22,538 bases of DNA, taken from Elysia marginata (lineage: Eukaryota; Mollusca; Gastropoda; Plakobranchidae). Shown piece by piece: positions 1 to 11,175 of this stretch. The stretch spans positions 226,716-249,253 of the forward strand of contig BMAT01000051.1 of NCBI GenBank assembly GCA_019649035.1, in the 5' to 3' direction. The first letter of the stretch is position 1, and every line of letters starts with the position of its first letter. A model generated the notes under the pieces. The model was not told the origin of the DNA and ran no database searches. It saw nothing but the letters and a program-made list of their open reading frames with translations. The position numbers were made by a program, and so were the translations under genes.

Positions 1-544
1 AATTAGGCACAGAGAGACGCGGATAAACAAATACAAGATCACATAAAGAGTAATAGGCAGACACAGAAAGTTCCTTAATAAATGTTTTTTTTCCATCAAA
101 CATTTAAGGCCATGGACGTCTGCCCAACAATCTTATATCAATCCAGCATTAAGTAGGCCAGGATACCTCTTTACTAAACAATTTTTAAATCATAATGAGC
201 TATCAAGAAACAATTTAACAACCATATACTGTGCATAAATAAACTTGTGTCTATGGTATCTACAGCTAAAACGTTTTCTGTCTACCCTAGTCATTATTTT
301 GATAACAGAAAGCCTAAACTATTAAAGAAAACGGTTTTGAACACAATTTTGCTCTAAAAAGTAGTAATGAGATTATTGAGTAATTGTTATTTAAAAGGGA
401 AACAAGTAATTATAAAATGCCAACCAAGCTTTCCTTTGATACCATTGGTTTCAGCAGTTGGGACATTTAATTGCATGTTGCAAGACTTTTGATGATGAAT
501 CTTTTTAACCATCGTCCTGCTCACTCATACACCCATCTATGTAC
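1..544. other. A+T-rich non-coding stretch, no feature seen
   Basis: I see no open frame of coding quality, tRNA, long repeat or microsatellite here. Short A and T runs are scattered through it. Confidence 0.6.
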
Positions 545-735
545 CTTGTGTGACGTCATGTCCTACTGGTAGATAATCAACTTTCACACCTTGAGATTCA
601 GGGTTCAATTTCTGTCTTGGCAAGTCAGGTCAGCGTTTAGTTCCTTGGAAATGCGATTTACATACAAGCGTTAAATGAGTACCCAGCTACAGGCAGTGAA
701 AGATCTTGTCAGTACGCTGGAGCGACCTCTATTTA
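545..735 (+). mobile_element. tRNA-derived SINE, copy 1
   Basis: The head has an A-box-like TGGTAGATAAT at 567-577 and a B-box-like GGTTCAATTTC at 602-612. Their spacing of about 35 bp is that of an internal RNA polymerase III promoter in a tRNA. The body follows with a CCTTGG motif near 650 and GTACCCAGCTACAGGCA near 680. The copies at 20040-20210 and 21080-21255 show the same order on the minus strand, so the three form one family. Both boxes carry mismatches to the tRNA consensus, so this is an old copy. The ends are approximate and no target-site duplication was identified. The non-tRNA body has the look of a conserved-core SINE superfamily (CORE, V, Deu and Meta types exist), but I cannot assign it. 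Confidence 0.7.
551..558. promoter_or_regulatory. Perfect CRE octamer TGACGTCA
   Basis: This is the palindromic cAMP-response element recognised by CREB/ATF bZIP dimers. It lies at the 5' edge of SINE copy 1, so it may simply be part of that repeat. Function is inferred from the motif only. Confidence 0.3.
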
Positions 736-1987
736 CCTTTTGTTTTTTTTGTTTATCAGTATAACTATACTGGCTTGTCGGTGAAAATGTAAGAGCATTA
801 ATTTTACCTAATTGAGCGCTATAGAAAGTGCTCTTAATTTTCCTTATCCGTCTTTTAATCCATGATTATCTTGGGACTTTTTTAATTTAGTTTTGACTTT
901 CACTCTCTCTCTCTCTGCTTATCGATTCATCAATCTAATTTAGGCCTCTTCATCCAACTTGTATTCTACATATCTAACTACAGGTTTTTGTGTCAAAGGT
1001 GACCTTCCTATGTCTCTTATCGTCTATATTTTTCGGTCTGCACGCTTATACCATTCTCACTCATTCTCTCGTTCTCGTTCCCTTCTCTCGTTCTCCCTGT
1101 CTATATACTACCTCCTTTTTTCTTTGGCTTTTCTTACTCGAATAATCCAGACTAAATGATTTCTTCTTGTACTTATTTCTTTCCTAGCTTATGTTTTAGC
1201 TGTCTTTGCCTGCTATCATTCGGCCAGTCTACCTAGCGATTTGTCTCTGACTTTGGTTACTCCAGACATAACCGTCGATAAAACAAAACATTCGATCCGG
1301 GGGGTAGACGTGCGTCTGAAACGTCTGAAGGATAGAAACGGTAATCACTTATATTTTCTTCATTGATCCTTCCCGTGTAGTTGACGTGTTTCCATCGGAA
1401 TTACAAGTAAAATAATGATGATTCCTTTTCTGTCATTTCTTCTAATCTAATCATGGCAAACGCAGTTTTCACATTTTGCGGTGTAATAACCGCAATTATA
1501 TTGCGAATTCCATCTTGTTTCAAGGAAACCTTTTTCGAACGCGATAAATGCGCAAAAAATAAGTACTTATTAGTTTAGCCCGTTCAAATGAACGGCATGA
1601 CGTTGTACTTTAATATTAGAATAAAAATCCTTTAGCTGAGAGAAGAAAGGAATCTGGAATGCCCACGCAATAAATGATGTCTTTTTTAAATATGTAACTT
1701 CACTAATAATGTTACTGATTGTTGCTGCTTATGTCTTATTTCTCATTTATTCGTGTTCAATTTGTTAACACAGGACGACAATGGAAAAAAAAGGAGAGAT
1801 ACCATCTGAGCCCTTTGATTTGTTTAAAATTATTTGTTATTTTGATTTCGTCTACATGTAGGTCTATGCTGATTGCTTGGGCTAAAGGAGTTAGGGCTTT
1901 TTACAGAATGCACTGATTCATCAGAGTTTTTTAAAGTAAAATTTAAAAGTTTATCTTCAACAGTAACACCTTCGATTTTTCAGAAAT
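736..1987. other. Non-coding stretch with a short CT tract
   Basis: A CT dinucleotide run lies at 902-918, followed by pyrimidine-rich sequence to about 1130. A small 7-bp inverted repeat TTGCGGT/ACCGCAA sits at 1476-1495. The open frames at 959-1159 and 1719-1916 are short, low-complexity and without recognisable motifs, so I do not call them genes. Confidence 0.55.
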
Positions 1988-2375
1988 TGAGATAGGTCTA
2001 GATCTGGAGATTTTAGGCTTGAGAGGTCTACAATCTGTTAAAAAGGCTGAAGCTAGAATGATAAATTCAAGATCAATAAATCATTAACAGGTCTAATCTA
2101 GATCTCGAAAGTAACTAAAACACTTGACCGGGCTTTAAATTTAATGATAGTTAAAGATCAAAATCTAGATCTAAACGTCTAGATAAAATAGATCTAGAAT
2201 TCAAGGAGCTAGAATGATAGATTAGATTCTAGACTCGATCTCGAGAAAACTACATTCTATTAAAAAGGCCGAAGCAACAGTGATAAAAATCTAGATCAAT
2301 AGGTTATTAACAGCTCTAGTCTAGAAAGATAACTAAAATGCTCTTTCGGGTTTTAAATTTAATGCTAGATCTATA
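1988..2375. repeat. CTAG-rich repeat block with a 222-bp direct duplication
   Basis: Two diverged copies lie at about 2028-2150 and 2250-2368, with a 222-bp offset. Both read in the same order: CTACAWTCTRTTAAAAAGG, then a GATCAATAR segment, then ATTAACAG, TCTAGWCT-like sequence, AACTAAAA and TTTAAATTTAATG. The whole block is saturated with TCTAGATCT-type palindromic hexamers and octamers. Similar AGATCTAG cores recur singly near 5663, 6833 and 8258, so the unit may be a dispersed repeat. No open frame accompanies it and the family is not recognised. Confidence 0.65.
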
Positions 2376-3464
2376 TATCAGGAATAATTGAAGGCTATCA
2401 GATGATTAGATCTGTGATCTCCTCTCTACTCACGTCTTTTTCATTTCGAAAGTTGATTTGTAAGTTTTCCCTAACCTAGAAAAATATTGCTTCCAACATA
2501 TTAAACGAATCACGTTTTCAACACTTGGTTCTACAAAAAACAAAAACAAAAAAAAATAAATAAAAGCAAAGCAAACTTATATCTAAAAATCAAAGGTGCA
2601 GCAAGTTTTTACGGCGATTCTGGTGAAAAGAGCATCAAAATTGGTGCTTTGAGTGAAAAGCCTTTCGCCCCACAAAATTTGCAGTCCTAAAATAGAGATA
2701 AGATGTTACTACGATGATTTAGAATGTTCGTGATTTGTTTCCTTGTTGTCTTGTAATAAATTTCGATTTAAGGAATCAAAAATAGCAGCAACAATAAAAG
2801 CACCTCTTCATATTCCTTTATTTATGTCAAAAGCATTGATATGCAAAGGAAAGATACAGTTGTAAATATCTACACCAATACTGTGGTTTTTCTAGAATGC
2901 AGTTTCCAAAAAGTTAAAACCTTTATGAAATGAATACATTTAAAGCAGTAGCATAAACACTATGAATAGCAAAAATTAATATAAATGTTTTCAGTCTTAC
3001 AAGCTTGTAACATATTTGTATCGTGATAAAAAGGATGCATACGTATGCAACCACCAATGATTTCCCCCGATGTAATTCGGTACTGCAAGTTTTATTACAT
3101 TAAGTTGTCGTTTTTAGATTATCTTTTCTCTACAAATGAGATTTAAGCTATCATTTTTCATATCTGACTAAGAAAGGGCGTACGACTCTATCGTTCCATT
3201 TTTTCATTTTAATTTTTTTTGGAGCAGGTTGTACTTGTGTTTTGGGTCGCGAAACAGAACAAGATAAACAACCCAACTGACTACAGACGTCGAAAAAGCC
3301 TACACACTCACAGACGCTAAGTATAAAATGTAGAATTCTATGATTTTCCGCTACAAGAAACGTCTATTTTTGGCTTTTATTCTATGGAAAAAAGAACAGA
3401 ATGAAGAATAGGGGCATTTAAAATTCCAGCTCGCCATCAGACCAAAGATATTGGGATTTTTACA
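2376..3464. other. Non-coding stretch, no feature seen
   Basis: The sequence is A+T-rich with an A-rich low-complexity patch at about 2535-2570. I see no tRNA, repeat or coding-quality frame. Confidence 0.55.
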
Positions 3465-3637
3465 TTTTTCTTTTCTCTTTTGGGGGCCAGATGCTCCACC
3501 CCGGAAGCGAAGGGCAGGCTTGCATGAATGGCTGTATCATTTCGATCAATAACCACATTTTTTCGAGACAAGAGGCTATCGAAGTTGCCCACCAACCAAT
3601 AATCTCATTGCGTCTCGTCCACAGGAGCTTAAGTTAG
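3465..3637 (+). other. Possible splice acceptor and short exon-like open frame
   Basis: A long pyrimidine run at about 3465-3484 is followed by GGGGGCCAG ending at 3490, which makes a good 3' splice-site shape in this A+T-rich background. The sequence just downstream is unusually G+C-rich. One frame starts with ATG at 3491 and runs 48 codons to a stop at 3635-3637. Its translation contains GQACMNGCIISINNHIF and is neither low-complexity nor recognised. A second frame of the same bases gives a short tail with APPRKRRAGLHEWLYHFDQ before a stop near 3550, as a terminal exon might. A donor is not convincing (GTTAGG near 3633). This could be chance, an exon of a gene extending outside the window, or an old transposon fragment. 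No function is proposed. Confidence 0.2.
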
Positions 3638-5184
3638 GAGCTGAGAAGCAGCTTCATAAAACCCCACTCAGTCTGTCAGGCTTCTTAGTAAATACACATA
3701 CACATTGTTTCGGTACCAACTTACACACACCTTTTAGGAAGACCATTATAGCTCATCTTAAAATAAATTCATTCATAACATCCCTTGCGAAGCTGAGGGA
3801 GAACGGGGCAGAAATTTAATCAGCGGAGGGAAAGAGAAGGTCGCAAAGCAGACTAGAAAGTTTATTAGAAAACCCTGTCAGAAGGTGCTATATAAATTGT
3901 GTTTCCTCATCGGTCTTAAAACTGTGTTTTCTGCACTTCTCTTGGTTGGCATTCTGTTTATTATGGAAGTCTGGATCTGTTCAATACATAAAACAGCTCC
4001 TTAAAAAAGACGACCTAATAAAACAGTTACTGATCAAAGAAGTGTTATCTGCCAGTTGCTCACCGTCAGGTGTTGAGGAGAGCATGCAAATGCACCGCAG
4101 TGGCTATATCTAGTATGTAGACAGCTCGACCACACGAAGATAGCGTATTTATTTCTCGCCACGTTAAGCAAACATTAAGTGCTTTTGAGCAGGAGAAGAG
4201 CATATGCCCGTGACGTCATTGCATGATAGTGGAGGTAACTCGTACTGAGCAGGCAGGCTGGTGTCCAATTGTCGTAACCTGATACGCTTGGAACAAATAG
4301 AACAACCGGAAGAGATAAATATTCTGCGCAACCGTTCTTTGTTTTTTTTCCCAGGGATATGGTGGTCTCTGATAATATACCTGATTGTCACGATAAAAGA
4401 CAAAAACAGAAAAGTGCAAAAATTAGATAGACTAGTATATTGAAACTAAATTTTGTTTAACACCTTGCACTTTAGGCTTTGTCTCAGACACGATTCTTGT
4501 ACATGTAGTTATTTATCATAGTTAAAATGAATACACAATTATGTTTACAAATATTCTAAAACTAAAACTTGCTAGTATAAAATCACAACATCACAGAAGC
4601 GGTGTAAATTTTAAATAGTTGGTGCATCCAAAATCTGTACTCGTAGTCGGTGAATTCAGGCTCTATCTCTGCTAAATAACGTAAGTCCCCACCGTTTATT
4701 TTCTTTTAAACGTTGCCTCGGTTCCCTTTGCTTTGTTGAATTAGTTTTACCCGTCGTTTGTATGTCTGCTATAGTTAGATCAGTGGAATACATGGCCGTT
4801 ACTTTACTTCCTTACGTCTATATGTGGGTTGAAGCCTTCTATTATGCTGTTATGAGCTAAAACAAAAAAAAAGCTGTCGATCGACTTTCGGTTACTCATC
4901 TTTTTGCTACGGCCATCCATTAAACAATCCATCGCTTCTCCTACACCAGTAATGTTTGAGTTGTCATCACTCTCAGCTTTTCTCAGCATACCAAAGCTTT
5001 GATGAGCAAATTAAAGAAAATCAATGGCACAATTGTTTCATCAATACGTTTGTCTCTGACGTGCTCTAAATAGTTTTCATTTTTGTGTGCGTGTAATGAA
5101 CTGTATTGATTTCTACTGATGCAGCTCCTTCTAATTTTACATCTGTTTGAAATACACCACACCATTGATAAAAATACAGAAGAT
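3638..5184. other. Non-coding stretch, no gene seen
   Basis: Apart from the CRE octamer at 4211-4218, I find only short overlapping frames on both strands (for example 4164-4443 and 4804-5297). They have no motifs and no codon pattern, and they shadow each other, so none is called. Confidence 0.5.
4211..4218. promoter_or_regulatory. Perfect CRE octamer TGACGTCA
   Basis: This is the second perfect CREB/ATF palindrome in the window and it is not inside a recognised repeat. No TATA box and initiator pair could be tied to it, so regulatory function is only a motif-based inference. Confidence 0.3.
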
Positions 5185-5349
5185 TTTGCTACTTTTCTAA
5201 GTAGGTATACCACTACTAGTAACTGTTGTTGGGTAACCGACCAAATCAGGCAAAGGACAGATCTGTCAATTGTTGCCTCACTTCCTTTTTTTCTCACACA
5301 TTGTGTCTATTAACTATCAATTTGTCTTTTTCTTTTTGTAAGCTTATTG
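5185..5349 (+). repeat. Dispersed direct repeat, copy A
   Basis: This block of about 165 bp matches 5704-5856 in the same orientation. Shared landmarks in order are TTTTCTAAGTAGGTATA, CCGACCAAATCAGGCAAAGG, a TTGCCTCACTTCC core, a T tract followed by CTCAYACA, AACTATCAATTTGT and GGCTTATTG-like sequence. Copy A has an extra segment of about 14 bp around 5221-5236 that copy B lacks. The flanks do not match, so the boundaries are fairly sharp. No coding capacity or terminal inverted repeat was seen. It could be a short non-autonomous element or a local segmental duplication. Confidence 0.75.
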
Positions 5350-5703
5350 TCTATAGCTCTAAATCTTCTTTATTTTGTATTTTGATTATTCTTTGCTTTC
5401 TTGTTAGCCTATTTCTCACTCTATTTCCATTCCACTATCACTTCTATCCAGCCACACCCCAAAATTTCCCCCTTTGCGGAACTGGAGCTCATCCAGGTGG
5501 GGGTTTCAGCTTTCTGCCACAGCGCAAAATCAGCTATTAGGCATACAGCTACATATCTACTACAATTATACTAGGCTGAATCTACATCTAAAATGGTAAA
5601 AATTAACACAATAAACAATAAAACTTTAGTATATTTAAGCATGTCTGACCATGATTAGAATTAGATCTAGAATCAAGAACCAGGGATTTACCTTACCCTA
5701 GTT
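5350..5703. other. Spacer between repeat copies A and B
   Basis: T-rich sequence with a G+C-richer patch at about 5450-5530. An AGATCTAG core lies near 5663. There is no supportable gene. Confidence 0.45.
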
Positions 5704-5856
5704 TTTGCTAGTTTTCTAAGTAGGTATAGGCCTACCACTAGTAACCGACCAAATCAGGCAAAGGACAGAGCTGTCAATAGTTGCCTCACTTCCTTTTTTT
5801 CTCATACACTGTATCTATAACTATCAATTTGTATGTTTCTTTTAGTAGGCTTATTG
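5704..5856 (+). repeat. Dispersed direct repeat, copy B
   Basis: This is the partner of 5185-5349, about 519 bp downstream. It carries a short GGCCTA insertion after GTAGGTATA and lacks the extra segment of copy A. Several substitutions separate the two copies, so the duplication is not recent. Confidence 0.75.
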
Positions 5857-6080
5857 ATAAAGCGCTGAACCTTTTGCGTCAACTGCATTTAGATCTATCC
5901 CTCGATTTAGGAATATTGCACGTTTCCAGCAAGTCTGACTTAATATTCAAAATAATATGCTAACCATTATTCTTTCAGTTGATTGGTATTTTTTTATGAT
6001 TGGATGTCAGAAGCAGAGCCAACCCTGATGTTTTGGTGAAAGAAACCACCATTTTGTTTAAAAAAATGAATTTTAAGATG

Positions 6081-6303
6081 ATTAGAGACCTTTAGCACAC
6101 GCACCGTGTCTCACTACGCGTACGTGAAAATCGGGAAAGCAGATTGAGAAACTATAAAAATAATGAAACCAGTTTCTAAAAATAGACCCACAGACGTTCT
6201 ATTTTTAGAAACTGGTTTCATTATTTTTATAGTTTCTTAATCTGCTTTCCCGATTTTCACGTACGCGTATTGAGACACGGTGCGTGTGCTAAAGGTCTCT
6301 AAT
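6081..6303. mobile_element. Fold-back (MITE-like) element, near-perfect 105-bp inverted repeat
   Basis: The left arm at 6081-6185 and right arm at 6199-6303 are reverse complements with no indels and two mismatches (6114 and 6146, and their partners), about 98% identity. They flank a 13-bp spacer at 6186-6198. The outer ends read TA-GAGACCTTTAGCACACGC and its complement. The TA dinucleotide on each side is compatible with a TA target duplication of the kind made by Tc1/mariner-type transposases. The element is too short to encode a protein, so any movement would need a transposase supplied elsewhere. Near the ends it is CpG-rich (ACGCGTACGTG), unlike its A+T-rich surroundings. Transcribed, it would fold into a hairpin of about 105 bp. 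A half copy lies at 17213-17330. The family name is not known to me. Confidence 0.85.
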
Positions 6304-9300
6304 TATCTATACCACAACGCATTGCACGTTCTGATTCCCCCAAAAAGTTTAGAAATTTTTCTAAATGCAGATATTGGGTGGAAATCTACCGAAAAATCAG
6401 AACGAAATGAATTTTTTGGGGATAATATACTCGTACAGACGCTCTTGTAATTTCGTTCTGATTTCCATTCTGATTTTGCTGGCCAATTCAGAAAGGTGTA
6501 AAACGACCTTAATTGCATCAGCGACCAAAAGTTGCACAGTGAAAAAAATATAAAAAACTTAAAAATCAAGGTTATATAAACTGTGCCGCTTATGCTGTCC
6601 TGTATACTCAACCACCGGAAACAGGTCCTTGGACCTTATTTTCTAACCACTGCCATTCGACACATAATGCAAACCTAGCTAGATTTTACAACCCCCTAAA
6701 TTATTGAAAAAAAAAGAATCATAAAAAAACCTTCTTCTTATGTTATAAATGTAGTCCTGTTGAAGTTATGCGTAGAATTATTCTTAAAGGAAATCTGTTA
6801 GTCACCCAAGGAAAGAAGTAGATTTCGAAATTAGATCTAGAGCTGCTAGTCGACTGTCTTCTCACGTATCCAAACGTGAAGTCCGAGTGGCAGAAGACAA
6901 TGATTTTTGATGGAATAAATTCTTTATTTCGCACGCCATTCTACATACTTTGGCCAATGAATTTTAATCAATATTCTTCAAAAATTGACTTTTTCGTTTT
7001 GATGCGGGTTGAGTAAACTGCTCCACAGAGTTAAGCATATTATAAACCAAACTGTCTACTATTCTCAACTCTCGTTTTTTTACACTAAGCTGGTGAGATC
7101 AAAACAGTGCTACTACAATTTTCATACATAACGTTAGCGACAAGTTTAGGCAAGCTGACTTAATCTGTTTTTTATTTATCATATCAACTCTCTAATTTTA
7201 AATACATGTAACTTCTCAAAAAGAAGGAAAAAATTTTGATGAACCTAATCGCATTTTAAATATAATAGTTTTATTTTGATACCAGATAATCACATTATTC
7301 TGCATTCCATTCTTCCATTCCCCCACACACAAATTAAGTGTTGAAAAATTTCCTAAAACTAGTTTGAATGTCTAATTTGTCCAAAAACTGCCTGAAACAA
7401 TATAGGCAAATCTGTCCAAAATTGAGTTAGACATTTAGGGAGGTGACCTCTTGGAAATACTAAGTTTTTAAACCTATATTTTTACCACACACATTTTTAC
7501 TTGTTTCTAGTAAAAAGAAAGTCATGTACCAAAATTTGGACAAAATGAACAGTGAATTAATATTCAACCATTTATTTTACCGAAGCATTCTTACTCTTTA
7601 AACAGCAACGTCACTTATTTCTTTCCATTAAAAACCATGATATTCCGTCCTGACTTTTTTGATTGAGCCAAGCAGAGCACTCTCACTTGAAAACTAAAAC
7701 ATATCTGATTAAATTCGAAGCCTACAAAAACACAAATAAACCAAGATAATCAAATCCTACAACTGTCTGAACCAATAAAGAGCCGTGACTTCCGACGCTT
7801 CTCAAAGTCCAAACAAATCAATTGCAGCCCACACAAAACTCGTGCCTTTCAAGCTTCGCGAGATGTATCAAATAAAAACACCAAGAAAAACAACAAAAAA
7901 AAAAAGAATTTTTTTTTCAATCAGTCGTCTGTCTGCTAAAATGTACCAATCGTCTCAAGAAAGGACAGGTTTTAGAAATAGATTTGAGACATTTGGAAGG
8001 TTGCCTATTCGAGAGTATGGTAAATTATTCTCAACGCATTCAAGGTACAAATATAACGAACTCGACATGTGATTTTTTCCTTTAGTATAGCTCACAATTT
8101 TACATGTATTTTGATTTTTTTTTTTCGTATTTAAAGCCAATTTCGTTCTTTGACGACACACAGGGTTATGTTTTACTTGAGTGCGAATTTGTTTTTAAAT
8201 TTTTATTTCAAATTCTTGATAAAAGAACAATCATAAAATTATCCTTACAAGCGCCTCAGATCTAGTTTTAGATCACAACTAACACAACAGTACCTTTGGC
8301 TGTCGTATAACAGGGAAGTAGTTTAACTCTTATTTAAAAGCGAATGTTTTGTCATACCCATAATTCATGCAAAAAATGGATCAGGAAGACAGAACACGCG
8401 AGCTTTTGGATTATAGATCGAACTGCAGAGGAAAATATACCTGTACACATAGTATTTTTTGCAGTGATATCTATATATCGAATAGAGTAACGTTATAGTG
8501 TGAAAATTTGAATGTAATCGTTTGAAAAATAAACAACCACGTTTATAATTTCTTTCGATGTTCTAGTTTTAATTTTTGCATAATTTACCAGTAAAACCAC
8601 TTCTATTAAAGTAATTTGAAAGATACAAAACAGTTTTAAAAAAACCTTTTTAAAAAGTCAATAATGATGTTTTCGATTTTGGGTTTAAAAAATTTCCTTA
8701 CAAATTTTGATATTGTGAAAATTAAATTTTACAGCTATCGAAAGCGTACACAAATTTAGAAATATCATTTGACAATCTGAAATAAATTTGGGGAAAGCCA
8801 CCTTTATCAAAAAAATATCAGTTTGGTAGAACTCTATAACCTAAGTTTAATTGCCAGTATAATTTGTTAAGTACAATTATAGTCAACCACAGAAGTGAAT
8901 ATAAGGAAAAAGAAGTCACATAGAGTGGTTATATTTATAGAAACAGATACACTTCTAGAAAATATCCTTTTAAGACCTTCAACGTAGTAACATTTTTTTT
9001 ATCTTCTTTTATGTCCAGAATCATTGCTTTTACAAAAGAAAAAAATCGGGTGGCGCGACTTAAACAACTGACGGAAATGCACATATTATTTTTACTTTCT
9101 GATTATGAAGCAAAGAAAGGCAGTTACGAAGCTGGCAGAGTTTTTTTTTATTGGTTTTAAGGTCTTGTATAATGGTGTATATAACAAACTGTCAATACCT
9201 CGTATTTAAAAGATGGTCAAATTAAAAGTGCCAATATCATTCAATCAAACTTCAGCGCAACTATAATCATTTTGAGTGGCTGCTAAAAGCAAAGAAATAG

Positions 9301-9400
9301 TGGTTTACGACCAGACTGCGAAATATAAACTAAAAAAAAGGATAATCCATAATAATTGAAAGATTTAAGGTGCTTTTAATTGTTTGCACAGATGCCGCCA
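6304..9400. other. Long A+T-rich gene desert
   Basis: The longest open frame, at 7785-8072 on the plus strand (95 codons, GTG-initiated), includes a lysine run from a poly-A tract and no known motif, so it is not called. AGATCTAG cores occur near 6833 and 8258. No tRNA, SINE or tandem array was found. Confidence 0.5.
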
Positions 9401-9410
9401 CCCCCCCCCC
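9401..9410 (+). repeat. C10 homopolymer
   Basis: Ten consecutive C bases sit in an otherwise A+T-rich stretch. It is a likely length-variable site and a common place for sequencing error. Confidence 0.8.
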
Positions 9411-11019
9411 ACTATTTATCCTAGGTATAGAGGTATAGCAATTAGCGTCTAAATATACCCCATAAATTTATGTTTAAGAAGCGAATGACACCGTTTGTAA
9501 TATACTGCATTGGTAAGTTAACACAATTTACTTTAGAAATAAAAGCCACGAAAAAGTGGTGTTAATTAAATTTTAAAAAGACAGTGCCCCAGTAAACTTT
9601 AAAGATTTAATTTGGGACCTTTGTTCATGATGTACTTGTTACCAGCCTCTTCATGGCATGTGTAAGGTTTTCATTGTTTAAACCTGTAACATTAAAAGTC
9701 TTCACTCAATCTGAAGCTGTCGGTTTTTTTAGGATGAAATGACTCTTCGATCATTGTGCAAAATGCTGTATCTTATCAGTATACTGGTTATTCTACCAAT
9801 CTCCCAGGACTGTAATCTGAACACAAAGCCGCTAAGTTTTTGCCAGTTTATTATTCAAACTATGACGCAAACAAATAAATTCTGCACCGAGATTTTATAA
9901 AACCATACTACATTCATTGTTACCTAATAAAAGCTATATTCCATGTCGTCTCGATTTTAATATTTGATATCAGAAACGGAGAACACTTGATGCACCCCAG
10001 CATTGCAATATAAACGCCCTTAGTTTAATACAGTTCGAGAAGTAAGATTGTTGCCCGGTATAAGCAAAGCTTGTTAGTAAAAGTGTAATAGCTAGATAAG
10101 GAAAACATAATCATGATATGTAATGTAACGCCACGGTGCGAATAACTTGTTAGTTTACTAACAGACAGCTATTCTCAACTATTCGTTTAAAGAAACCGTA
10201 CAGAGAGAGCAAATATACAAGCGTCACTGAATCTGTTCACCTTGATTTCATTTAGAACTTCAATATTATTCCTTACAAATAAAACCTTTAACTGATAAGC
10301 AATTCAGTCAAAACAAGAAAGAATAATCAGAGTTTGAACAAACTTCATGATATACGTGAAAAAATCGATGCCGCAAAGAAATGATCAAGTACAACATCAA
10401 AGAATCTATCTTTTCATGTGTTCAAATCTCTTTTAAAATAAAGATGAACTTACTAGAAGATAAAAAGAAGAGAATATATGCTGTTTCATTATGGTAGAGA
10501 TATTGATTGAGGGGTTTGTGGGCTTCTCTGTTTGTCTGGGTCAAGTAGTAATGTGTGAGCAAGGCCTGCTGATTGGATATTTGCCATAGGACTTAGCAGA
10601 CCAGGCTCTACCGGCGCTCAGACGGCTTTCAAGTTAATTGTAAAAAATGAGGTATTACAAAATCCTTTCATAACATTTGTTCTTCTGATGCTTGCGATGC
10701 TCCAAAACCTTTATGTCAAAACTTACATGACTATCGTAAATATAATAAGTTACAAGTACGATTTATTTGGAAATAGATAATATACATAATGAGCATGCTA
10801 AAAAGCCTTTTTCCATATCCTACTCCTAGATGAACTTTTGCATTAAAAGTTACATAGACGTTATTTGCATCATATAATTGCTTTCAACAGCAGTATATTA
10901 CATTTCAATAGCTTTGGGTGAAAATACGAAAAAAAAAGGAACGAAGTTTGAGTCTGAAAGAATTGTCTCCACCACCATAAAGAAGTAGGGTTGTGTGATG
11001 GGTTCTGCCTATGTAATTT
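9411..11019. other. Non-coding stretch with one G+C-richer island
   Basis: Mostly A+T-rich and featureless. An island at about 10510-10630 is G+C-richer and has short open frames on both strands, with no recognised product. It may be a decayed transposon or exon remnant. Confidence 0.45.
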
Positions 11020-11175
11020 ACTTCCGGCTGAAAAGGGAGGTCACTTCCTGCCGAAGATTTTTTAAGCTTGTGCTAGGCAAAACAAACATATTCCCAGCTT
11101 CTCGTGGTGAGGCCAAGCCAGGTTCCGATGACTCACTGGATGTAACGCTGACGTAACACCAGATTTGGGGGGCGC
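11020..11175. promoter_or_regulatory. Cluster of ETS, AP-1 and CRE-like motifs
   Basis: Within about 150 bp lie an ETS consensus ACTTCCGG (11020-11027), a second ETS-type CACTTCCTG (11042-11050), a perfect AP-1 site TGACTCA (11129-11135), a CRE-like TGACGTAA (11149-11156), and a G-rich TTGGGGGGCGC near 11165-11175. These are classical binding sequences for ETS, Fos/Jun and CREB/ATF families. The patch is clearly less A+T-rich than its neighbours. It might be an enhancer or a promoter of a transcript outside or opposite the window. No TATA box or open first exon was identified beside it, and chance clustering is possible. Confidence 0.35.

Noticed and set aside
4995..5007. AGCTTTGATGAGC, identical to the 3' part of the invertebrate miR-2 family
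   Set aside because: The conserved seed half (ATCACAGCC) is absent, and the flanks do not fold into a convincing precursor with a matching star arm.
5226..5540. 104-codon plus-strand frame with a hydrophobic middle
   Set aside because: It overlaps repeat copy A, and the apparent membrane segments come from T-rich DNA. The opposite-strand frame at 4983-5297 overlaps it.
7785..8072. 95-codon plus-strand frame
   Set aside because: It starts at GTG, contains a Lys/Phe stretch from A and T runs, and shows no motif or codon bias. Chance is sufficient.
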